Assembly: GCA_934546685.1 (NCBI GenBank)
Contig: CAKTEB010000090.1
Span: 1-8,689, forward strand
Length of the DNA stretch: 8,689 bases
Reading direction: 5' to 3'
Source: an uncultured Oscillospiraceae bacterium
GTDB taxonomy: Bacteria > Bacillota > Clostridia > Oscillospirales > Oscillospiraceae
Shown: positions 1-5,201 of the stretch, piece by piece
How the letters are laid out: the number at the start of each line of letters is the position of its first letter
How positions within the stretch are numbered: the first letter of the stretch is position 1
Program-made: the position numbers and the translations under genes
The notes under the pieces: generated by a model
Seen by the model: the letters and a program-made list of their open reading frames with translations, nothing else
Told to the model about the DNA's origin: nothing
Databases searched by the model: none

Positions 1-1300
1 GAAGGTGGTCTTCAAGATGGATCAGGCGGGCATCACCAAGATCGCCACCGACGCTGCCGATCTGATCTATGAGCTGTCTCAGCCCGTCATCGCCTCCGGC
101 ATGAACCTCCGGTATGAATACTCCCCCGAGTCCTTCATGGGCACGGAGATGGACTACGCCGTGGAGATCTGCCAGGCGGTCCTGGAGCATCTCCACGCCA
201 CACCGGAGAACAAGGTCATCCTGAACCTGCCCTCCACCGTGGAAAACATGATGCCCAACTACTTCGCTGACTGCATCGAATACTTCATCCGGAAGCTCCC
301 CTCCCGGGACTGCGCCGTGATCTCCCTGCATCCCCACAATGACCGAGGCGAGGGCGTGGCCACCGCCGAGATGGGCCTGCTGGCAGGCGCGGACCGCATG
401 GAGGCCACCCTATTCGGCAACGGCGAGCGCACCGGCAATGTAGACATGGTGACCCTGGCCATGAACATGTTCACCCAGGGCGTGGATCCCAAGCTGGACT
501 TCTCCGACATCAACAAGATCAAGGACGTCTACGAGCGCTGCACCCACATGAAGATCGACCCCCGGCAGCCCTACGCGGGCCAGCTGGTATTCACCGCCTT
601 CTCCGGCAGCCATCAGGACGCCATCAACAAGGGCGTACAGTATATGAAGGAGTCCGGCACGGATATGTGGGAGGTACCTTACCTGCCCATCGATCCCGCC
701 GTCGTAGGCCGCCAGTACGAGCCCATCATCCGCATCAACTCCCAGTCCGGCAAGGGCGGCGCGGCCTTTGTCATGGAGAACAACTTCGGCTACGCCCTGC
801 CCAAGGCCATGCACCCGGAGTTCGGCGCCATCGTCCAGGATGAGACGGACCGCCTGGGCACCGAGCTGCTGCCCAGCCAGATCTTCGAGCTCTTCGACAA
901 GAACTATCTGGAGGTAGACAAGACCTACGGCCTGCTGCGGCACACCTTCACCGAGTCCGGCGACCACAACGAGGACTCCAAGGTAGGCTTTACCGGCGTT
1001 CTCAGCTACAAGGGCGGCGAGATTGAGATCGCCGGCGAGGGCAACGGCCCCATCGACGCGTTCTTCAACGCCATCTCTGAGCTGGAGATCGGCAAGTTCC
1101 ACTTCGTGGATTACGCCGAGCACGCCATCACCTCCGGCTCCGATTCCCAGGCCGTGTGCTACATCCATCTGAAGACCCCCGATGGCAAGGACGCCTTTGG
1201 CGTGGGCAAGAGCCACAACATCAACCGTGCCTCCATCCGGGCCATTCTCTGCGCCATCAACCGGGCCATCATCGCCAAGGATGGCAAGGCTGACAAGTAA
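1..1300 (+). CDS. leuA: 2-isopropylmalate synthase (LeuA type 2), 5'-partial
   Basis: Condenses acetyl-CoA with 2-oxoisovalerate to 2-isopropylmalate, the committed step of leucine biosynthesis in the cytosol. The frame is open from the window edge to the TAA at 1298-1300. About 431 residues are visible, against roughly 550-570 for type-2 enzymes, so the N-terminus with the first catalytic Arg-Asp motif is missing. The GTG at position 5 is not a real start. Counting from that codon, HPHND at 109-113 supplies the metal-binding His pair of the HMGL-like TIM barrel, and GNGERTGN lies at 138-145. The block YEYSPESFMGTE near residue 40 is typical of the Mycobacterium-like type rather than the E. 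coli type. The C-terminal allosteric LeuA dimer domain, which binds leucine in the family, is present, with GNGP at 346-349, then DYAEHA, SGSDSQA and GVGKSHNINRAS. The gene ends at tandem terminators. Nothing links it functionally to the ATPase genes downstream. Confidence 0.96.
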   Translation, partial: KVVFKMDQAGITKIATDAADLIYELSQPVIASGMNLRYEYSPESFMGTEMDYAVEICQAVLEHLHATPENKVILNLPSTVENMMPNYFADCIEYFIRKLPSRDCAVISLHPHNDRGEGVATAEMGLLAGADRMEATLFGNGERTGNVDMVTLAMNMFTQGVDPKLDFSDINKIKDVYERCTHMKIDPRQPYAGQLVFTAFSGSHQDAINKGVQYMKESGTDMWEVPYLPIDPAVVGRQYEPIIRINSQSGKGGAAFVMENNFGYALPKAMHPEFGAIVQDETDRLGTELLPSQIFELFDKNYLEVDKTYGLLRHTFTESGDHNEDSKVGFTGVLSYKGGEIEIAGEGNGPIDAFFNAISELEIGKFHFVDYAEHAITSGSDSQAVCYIHLKTPDGKDAFGVGKSHNINRASIRAILCAINRAIIAKDGKADK

Positions 1301-1303
1301 ACC

Positions 1304-1344
1304 GCTTTCCCCCGGAGGGCTTCAAACCCCTCCGGGAGCTTTTT
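1304..1344 (+). terminator. Rho-independent terminator 1 after leuA
   Basis: A perfect 9-bp GC-rich stem, CCCGGAGGG (1311-1319) with CCCTCCGGG (1328-1336), encloses an 8-nt loop. A run of five T follows at 1340-1344. It begins about 10 nt after the leuA stop codon, as expected for an intrinsic terminator. Confidence 0.9.
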
Positions 1345-1374
1345 ACCCAGATTTTCGGATCTGGGTAATTTTTT
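1343..1374 (+). terminator. Rho-independent terminator 2, in tandem
   Basis: A perfect 10-bp stem, TTACCCAGAT (1343-1352) with ATCTGGGTAA (1359-1368), encloses a 6-nt loop and is followed by six T at 1369-1374. Its left arm begins in the T tract of the first terminator, so the two are stacked directly. Together they should isolate the ATPase operon from leuA read-through. Confidence 0.85.
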
Positions 1375-1400
1375 ATCAGAATCGGCTATTTGTCAAAAAG

Positions 1401-1430
1401 TTCACAAAGAATTCACAGGTTCCTTGTGAA
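1401..1430. repeat. TTCACA direct and inverted repeats upstream of promoter P1
   Basis: TTCACA occurs at 1401-1406 and again at 1412-1417, 11 bp apart, or about one helical turn. An inverted copy extends to a perfect 7-bp pair, TTCACAA (1401-1407) with TTGTGAA (1424-1430). The cluster ends about 18 bp upstream of the P1 -35 box, a usual place for an activator. The half-site order is the reverse of a CRP/FNR site (TGTGA-N6-TCACA), so I do not assign it to that family. It may be chance in AT-rich DNA. Confidence 0.3.
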
Positions 1431-1448
1431 ATTATTTCTTCAATTCCC

Positions 1449-1477
1449 TTGCATTCTGGAAAATCTTTTGCTATACT
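1449..1477 (+). promoter_or_regulatory. Promoter P1 (sigma-A-like)
   Basis: A -35-like TTGCAT (1449-1454, 3 of 6 consensus bases) and a strong -10 TATACT (1472-1477, 5 of 6) are separated by the ideal 17 bp. Transcription would start near 1484. It points toward the ATPase operon and lies downstream of the leuA terminators. The start point is inferred and not shown by the sequence. Confidence 0.6.
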
Positions 1478-1484
1478 AGTCGAG

Positions 1485-1503
1485 AAATGACCATTGGTCA
1501 TTT
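1485..1503. promoter_or_regulatory. 19-bp perfect palindrome, candidate operator
   Basis: AAATGACCATTGGTCATTT is a perfect inverted repeat with 9-bp arms around one central base. It sits immediately after the P1 -10 box, over the predicted transcription start. A one-base centre makes an RNA hairpin unlikely, while a dimeric repressor could bind the DNA symmetrically. The TGACCA/TGGTCA half-sites resemble operators of TetR- or MarR-type regulators, but this is a resemblance only and no regulator gene is in the window. A bound protein here would block P1. Confidence 0.55.
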
Positions 1504-1574
1504 TGGCACAGGTAAAAATCATGTTGATTTTTATTTACCCGCCCGCTCATTTTCAGCGGATGTGTCTCATTTTC

Positions 1575-1696
1575 TCCTGATTTTTGAAAATCGACGGAAT
1601 TCTTCGTGAACTTGCCTTGTTGGCTCCGCAGTTTTTTGTTTATTTTTGTACAGAAATTGCGATACCAAATCAGGAAAAATCCCGGTATAATCAGGA
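1575..1696. repeat. Three copies of AATCAGGA around promoter P2
   Basis: The 8-mer AATCAGGA occurs at 1668-1675 and 1689-1696 on the + strand, starting exactly 21 bp (two helical turns) apart. It also occurs inverted at 1575-1582 as TCCTGATT. The last copy shares its first three bases with the -10 box TATAAT at 1686-1691. Three copies in about 120 bp and the helical phasing suggest binding sites for one regulator. No known family is recognised from the motif. Confidence 0.35.
1686..1691 (+). promoter_or_regulatory. Candidate -10 box of promoter P2
   Basis: A consensus TATAAT lies 110 bp before the first ATPase start codon and would give a leader of about 100 nt. At 17-bp spacing the -35 position (1663-1668, TACCAA) fits poorly. 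TTGCGA at 1657-1662 is a better hexamer but leaves 23 bp, which is too far. There is no TG extension. If real, the promoter probably needs an activator, and the neighbouring AATCAGGA repeats could serve that role. Confidence 0.4.
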
Positions 1697-1752
1697 GTAG
1701 AACGGCACATCCTCATGCTGGGGTACCAGGATCTGATCCCCGGCAAAGGACA

Positions 1753-1770
1753 CGGGGCCCATCGGCCCCG
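1753..1770 (+). promoter_or_regulatory. GC-rich leader hairpin before the first ATPase gene
   Basis: CGGGGCC (1753-1759) and GGCCCCG (1764-1770) form a perfect 7-bp GC stem with a 4-nt loop, CATC. It ends about 15 nt before the ribosome binding site AAAGGCGGTGA of the first gene. No T run follows, so it is not an intrinsic terminator. It may protect the 5' end of the mRNA or affect initiation, but no function can be shown. Confidence 0.45.
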
Positions 1771-1800
1771 CCCGAATCTATCAGTAAAGGCGGTGAAACC

Positions 1801-2115
1801 ATGACTCTGGATGCCATGACGCAGGTGGTTCATGCTGAAGCAGAAGCCAAATCCTCCATGCAGGAGGCCTCCGCCGCTTCCAAGCAGCTGATCTCCGACG
1901 CCGACGCCAAGGGCCGCGCCTATCAGGCGGCCAAGGAGGCGGAGGCGGCCCAGGAGGTCAAAAAGATGATGCAGGCCGCTGAGGCCAAGGCCGCGGAAAA
2001 CGCGGAAGAGATCAAGCATCACGCAGAAAACCAATGCGCAGTGCTGCGGGCCCATGCCGAAAGCCGGCTGGAGGCCGCGGCGGACAGCATTGTAGAAAGG
2101 ATCGTGATAGACTAA
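1801..2115 (+). CDS. atpH: V/A-type ATPase subunit G/H (peripheral stalk)
   Basis: A 104-residue, Ala/Glu/Lys-rich, almost wholly helical protein of the V/A-ATPase G/H family. It pairs with subunit E as a coiled coil, forming the peripheral stalk that holds the A3B3 head still against subunit I. Regular heptads run through the middle (for example VKKMMQAAEAKAAENAEEI), and the short C-terminal segment SRLEAAADSIVERIVID is typical. There is no signal peptide or membrane segment. The frame is open upstream to 1606, but the ATG at 1801 has AAAGGCGGTGA just before it and gives the family's usual length. It is the first gene of the operon, as in E. hirae, where it is named ntpF. Its TAA touches the ATG of the next gene with no gap. 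Low-complexity helices alone would be ambiguous; the context makes the call secure. Confidence 0.9.
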   Translation: MTLDAMTQVVHAEAEAKSSMQEASAASKQLISDADAKGRAYQAAKEAEAAQEVKKMMQAAEAKAAENAEEIKHHAENQCAVLRAHAESRLEAAADSIVERIVID

Positions 2116-4050
2116 ATGGCAATCGTTACAATGAAGCGACTGCGTCTGATCGGCCTTTTGCAGGACCGGGATCCATTGTTCGGAAAGCTCCAGCAGCTGG
2201 GCTGCCTGGAGATCTCTGAGCCCGACGCTGAAAGCCAGGATCCCCAGTGGGCCGGGCTGCTCCGTCCCGCGGAAAGCACCCGCTCTGAAAAGGAGCGTCT
2301 GCTGGAGGAAACGGACGCGGCGCTGTCCACCCTGGATACCTACGCCCCGGTAAAGTCGGGTCTGCTCTCCCCCAAGCCCCAGGTGCTGGAGTCGGAGCTC
2401 TTTGATCCCCAGACCGTATCCGAGGCCATGCTGAAGGTCCGCAGGATCAATCAGTACGCCCAGGACCTCCAGGAGGCCCAGGCAGGGATCCAAAAGATCA
2501 GCTCCACAGCCCAGACCGTGAGTCCCTGGGAGAGCCTGGACATTCCTCTGAATACCCAGTCTACCCAGTCGGTCTATGTGCAGTTTGGCATGATGCCCGC
2601 CACCGCGGATCTCGAGCAGGTGAAAAAGGACCTGGCCCTGGCCGCGGACGCCTCGGAGCTCTATGAGGCCTCCACGGACGCGGAGGTACATTACCTGCTT
2701 CTCATGTGCTATGCGCCCCTGACTGACGCGGCCCTGGACGCCCTGAAGCCCTATGGCTTCAGCAGTGTTTCCTTCAAGGGCATCACCGGAACGGCCAAGG
2801 AGACCCTGGCCTATCTGGAGGGGCAGAAAAAGGGCCTGGAGCAGAAGATCAGCAGTCTCAAGGAATCTATCTCCGCCATGGGCGACGGACGGCTGCAGCT
2901 GCAGCTGTGCCATGACCGCATGGTGCAGGAGATCGAAAAGGAGCAGAACAAGGAGCGTCTTCTTGATTCCGAGCGCACCTTCTTCCTGGAGGGCTGGGTC
3001 CCCGCGGACCGGGAAAAACCCCTGACCGACCTGCTGGACAGCTTTGGCTGCGCCTATGAGCTCACAGCGCCCACCGAGGAGGAATATCCGGAGGTGCCGG
3101 TGGAGCTCAAAAGCGGCAAGATCACCAGCTCTCTGAACACCGTTACCAATATGTACGCGCTGCCCGCCTATGGCAGTGTAGACCCCAACCCCCTGATGGC
3201 TCCGTTCTTCATCTTCTTCTATGGCATGATGATGGCGGACATGGGCTACGGCCTTCTGATGATCCTGGGCTGCGCCCTGGTCATCAAGAAGAAGAACCTC
3301 CGGGGCAAGAACGCCGAGTTCTTCAATCTGTTCAAATACTGCGGCATGGCCACCTTCTTCTTCGGCGCCATCACCGGCAGCTTCTTTGGCGACCTGATCC
3401 CCAAGCTCACGGAGATGGTCTCCGGCACCGCCGTTACCCTCCCCAGCCTGTTCTCCCCTCTGGACGACGCGCTGGCGGTACTCATCGGCTCCCTGGTGCT
3501 GGGCGTGATCCAGATCTTCACCGGCATGGCCGTGAGCATGTACAATAAGATCCGCCGGGGCCAGACCATGGACGCTCTTTGCAGTGAGGGCGCCTGGTAT
3601 CTGGTATTCGTCCTGGGCGGCGTGGCCGCCGTCACCGGCGCTGTGAAGCCCTGCATCATCGCCATCGTGGTGCTGCTGGTGCTCACCCAGGGCTACGGCA
3701 AAAAGGGCATTCTCGGAAAGCTCTCGGGCATCGGCGGTTCCCTGTATAACAACATCACCGGGTATTTCAGCGATATTCTCTCCTACTCCCGGCTCATGGC
3801 ACTGATGCTGGCTGGCGCGGTCATCGCCCAGGTGTTCAACACCCTGGGCTCTCTCACCGGCAACGTGGTGCTCTTCTTCATTATCTCTATGGTGGGCAAC
3901 GCCCTCAATATGGCCCTGAACCTGCTGGGCTGCTATGTCCATGACATGCGGCTCCAGTGTCTGGAGTTCTTTGGCCGGTTCTATGAGGACGGCGGCAAGC
4001 CCTTTACACCCGTTAAAATCGACACAGATTATGTGGACGTAATTTCTTAA
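2116..4050 (+). CDS. ntpI: V/A-type ATPase subunit I (a subunit, membrane stator)
   Basis: The 644-residue a subunit provides the ion half-channels facing the rotating K ring. Its cytosolic N-terminal half (about 1-350) has a mixed alpha/beta head and coiled-coil arms, with heptads near 235-285, that bind the peripheral stalks. The membrane half follows, with about seven or eight hydrophobic segments. Family motifs are FYGMMMADMGYG at 368-379, FGAITGSFFGD at 416-426, LSYSRLMAL with Arg559, and HDMRL with Arg612 followed by EFFGRFYEDGGKPF. Arg559 and Arg612 correspond to the two essential arginines (573 and 629) reported for E. hirae NtpI. The start MAIVTMKRL fits the family. Its ATG directly follows the stop of the G/H gene, and only a weak AAAGG lies 15 nt upstream, so translation is probably coupled to that gene. 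Length is normal (E. hirae about 660). Confidence 0.97.
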   Translation: MAIVTMKRLRLIGLLQDRDPLFGKLQQLGCLEISEPDAESQDPQWAGLLRPAESTRSEKERLLEETDAALSTLDTYAPVKSGLLSPKPQVLESELFDPQTVSEAMLKVRRINQYAQDLQEAQAGIQKISSTAQTVSPWESLDIPLNTQSTQSVYVQFGMMPATADLEQVKKDLALAADASELYEASTDAEVHYLLLMCYAPLTDAALDALKPYGFSSVSFKGITGTAKETLAYLEGQKKGLEQKISSLKESISAMGDGRLQLQLCHDRMVQEIEKEQNKERLLDSERTFFLEGWVPADREKPLTDLLDSFGCAYELTAPTEEEYPEVPVELKSGKITSSLNTVTNMYALPAYGSVDPNPLMAPFFIFFYGMMMADMGYGLLMILGCALVIKKKNLRGKNAEFFNLFKYCGMATFFFGAITGSFFGDLIPKLTEMVSGTAVTLPSLFSPLDDALAVLIGSLVLGVIQIFTGMAVSMYNKIRRGQTMDALCSEGAWYLVFVLGGVAAVTGAVKPCIIAIVVLLVLTQGYGKKGILGKLSGIGGSLYNNITGYFSDILSYSRLMALMLAGAVIAQVFNTLGSLTGNVVLFFIISMVGNALNMALNLLGCYVHDMRLQCLEFFGRFYEDGGKPFTPVKIDTDYVDVIS

Positions 4051-4055
4051 GGAGG
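4049..4055 (+). promoter_or_regulatory. Strong ribosome binding site of ntpK
   Basis: AAGGAGG stands 8 nt before the ATG at 4064 and is close to a perfect anti-Shine-Dalgarno complement. Its first two bases are the last two of the ntpI stop codon. It is clearly stronger than the sites before ntpI, ntpF or ntpA, which fits the need for about ten K subunits per complex. Confidence 0.75.
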
Positions 4056-4063
4056 AAACAGTT

Positions 4064-4546
4064 ATGAATTTCTTGGATAGTATTGGTGGTCTGGCTCTGG
4101 CCCTTCTGGGCGCAGGCCTGGCAGTAGGTCTTTCCTGCGTAGGTTCCGCAAAGGGCACCGGCATCGCCGGTGAGGCCGGCACCGGCCTCCTCAGCGAGGA
4201 TCCCTCCAAATCCGGTAAGGTCATGGTGCTCCAGCTGCTGCCCGGTACCCAGGGCCTGTACGGTCTGGTTGTTTGGTTCTTCGCCCTCATCAGCATGGGC
4301 ATGCTGGACGGCACTGCCGTGGACATGACCGTTACTGAGGGTATGCGCTACTTCGTGGCCTGCATGCCCATGGCCATCGGCGGCCTGCTGTCCGCCATCG
4401 CTCAGGGCCGCGTTGCCGCTGGCTCCATCAACATTCTGGCAAAGAAGCCCAACGACTGGTCCAAGGGTCTGATCCTCTGCGGTATCGTTGAGTTCTACGC
4501 AATTCTTTCCCTGCTGGCTTCCATGCTGATGCTGATCTGGCTCTGA
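4064..4546 (+). CDS. ntpK: V/A-type ATPase subunit K (rotor ring c subunit, Na+ type)
   Basis: A 160-residue proteolipid with four transmembrane helices, built as two fused c-type hairpins; the family forms a ring of about ten. Helices lie roughly at 7-28, 54-80, 93-119 and 135-158. Every residue known to coordinate Na+ in E. hirae NtpK is present: Leu59, Thr62 and Gln63 in LLPGTQG, Gln114 in AIAQGRVAA, and the ion-carrying carboxylate Glu143 in VEFYAIL. Tyr66 matches the tyrosine that hydrogen-bonds the glutamate. The first hairpin lacks an equivalent carboxylate, as in the 16-kDa family. Na+ rather than H+ transport is inferred from this site. The codons include more GGT, GCT and GTT than the neighbours, consistent with high expression. 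Confidence 0.97.
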   Translation: MNFLDSIGGLALALLGAGLAVGLSCVGSAKGTGIAGEAGTGLLSEDPSKSGKVMVLQLLPGTQGLYGLVVWFFALISMGMLDGTAVDMTVTEGMRYFVACMPMAIGGLLSAIAQGRVAAGSINILAKKPNDWSKGLILCGIVEFYAILSLLASMLMLIWL

Positions 4547-4575
4547 TCTTACCCCGATAAAGGCAGGTAACGATC

Positions 4576-5175
4576 ATGAATGGTATTGAAAAGATCACCG
4601 AACGTATCGCCGCCCAGAACGACGCCGATATGAAAGCCCTGATGGCGCGGGCTGAGACCCAGGCCAAGGCGATCTACGACGGCTACCAGGCCGCCGCAGA
4701 CCAGGATTACAAGGACACCCTGGAAAAGGGGAAGAAGGATGCCGCAGAGCGGATCGAGCGTCTGGGCAGCGTTGCCCAGCTGGAAGCACGGAAGCTCCAG
4801 CTGGCTGCCAAGCAGGAGATGCTGGGAAAGGCCTATGAGCTGGCCTATCAGAAGCTCCTTTCTCTGCCCGAGGAGCAGTACGCCGCCCTGCTGACCCGTC
4901 TGGCCGTTGCGGCCAGCGACACCGGCACCGAGGCCCTGGTATTCTCCGAGACAGACCGCAGCCGCTACGGCAAGCGTGTGGTTCTGGCCGCCAATGAGCA
5001 GCTGGAGCAGCAGGGCCGCACCGGCAGGCTCACCCTGTCTCAGGAGTCCCGTTCCTTCCAGGGAGGCCTCTATATCCAGAACGGCCAGGTGGAGACCAAC
5101 TGCACCTTCGCCGCCCTGATCCGTCTCCAGCGGGAACAGACCGCCAAGGACGTGGCAGAGATCCTCTTTGATTAA
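4576..5175 (+). CDS. ntpE: V/A-type ATPase subunit E (peripheral stalk)
   Basis: A 199-residue protein of the V-ATPase E family. The N-terminal half (about 1-100) is a long charged helix that forms a coiled coil with the G/H subunit, and the C-terminal half is a small alpha/beta domain that grips the top of subunit B. The diagnostic block GGLYIQNG at 163-170, followed by QVETNCTF, matches the family's conserved GG-hydrophobic-G-N-C-F pattern, and the protein ends in a helix carrying AEILFD. The ATG at 4576 has an AGGCAGG-like site about 8 nt upstream, and the family usually starts with a similar MNGIEKIT-type segment. It lies 29 nt after ntpK, with no promoter or terminator seen in the gap. 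Length is normal. Confidence 0.95.
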   Translation: MNGIEKITERIAAQNDADMKALMARAETQAKAIYDGYQAAADQDYKDTLEKGKKDAAERIERLGSVAQLEARKLQLAAKQEMLGKAYELAYQKLLSLPEEQYAALLTRLAVAASDTGTEALVFSETDRSRYGKRVVLAANEQLEQQGRTGRLTLSQESRSFQGGLYIQNGQVETNCTFAALIRLQREQTAKDVAEILFD

Positions 5176-5185
5176 GTCACTAAGC

Positions 5186-5200
5186 GGAAGGAGGAAGGAG
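5186..5200 (+). promoter_or_regulatory. Ribosome binding site that fixes the TTG start of ntpC
   Basis: The purine-rich stretch GGAAGGAGGAAGGAG contains AGGAGG at 5189-5194, 7 nt before the TTG at 5202. It decides the start: the next in-frame ATG, at 5256, has no such site and would cut 18 residues from the conserved N-terminus. Confidence 0.75.
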
Positions 5201-5201
5201 C

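Larger units (their letters stand above)
1375..1800 (+). promoter_or_regulatory. AT-rich control region of the ATPase operon
   Basis: These 426 bases between the leuA terminators and the first ATPase gene hold no convincing gene on either strand. The region is visibly more AT-rich than the genes on both sides. It holds two promoter candidates, a 19-bp palindrome, three copies of AATCAGGA, a TTCACA repeat cluster and several small inverted repeats, listed separately. One example is TAAAAATCA (1513-1521) with TGATTTTTA (1525-1533); another is CCGCT (1543-1547) with AGCGG (1555-1559). The long antisense frame covering part of the region is a shadow of the ATPase genes. If transcription starts at the upstream promoter, the untranslated leader is about 315 nt. 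Confidence 0.6.

Noticed and set aside
1513..1533. Inverted repeat TAAAAATCA / TGATTTTTA as a terminator or attenuator in the P1 leader.
   Set aside because: The stem is nearly all A-T and the T bases lie within the stem, not after it, so it does not fit an intrinsic terminator.
1521..1580. A 19-codon frame starting at ATG 1521 as a leader peptide.
   Set aside because: Only an AGG eight bases upstream supports it. The frame is short and hydrophobic by chance in AT-rich DNA, and it lacks the codon runs expected of an attenuator peptide.
1606..1800. A longer version of the first ATPase gene starting upstream at 1606.
   Set aside because: The extra 65 residues would cross the P2 -10 box and the leader hairpin, are not part of the family, and lack a ribosome binding site. 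ATG at 1801 has one and gives the normal length.
1567..4326. A 919-codon open frame on the minus strand opposite atpH, ntpI and ntpK.
   Set aside because: It is a shadow of GC-rich codon bias on the plus strand. Its product is rich in His, Gln and Gly without a recognisable domain, and the plus-strand genes are clear family members with conserved motifs throughout.
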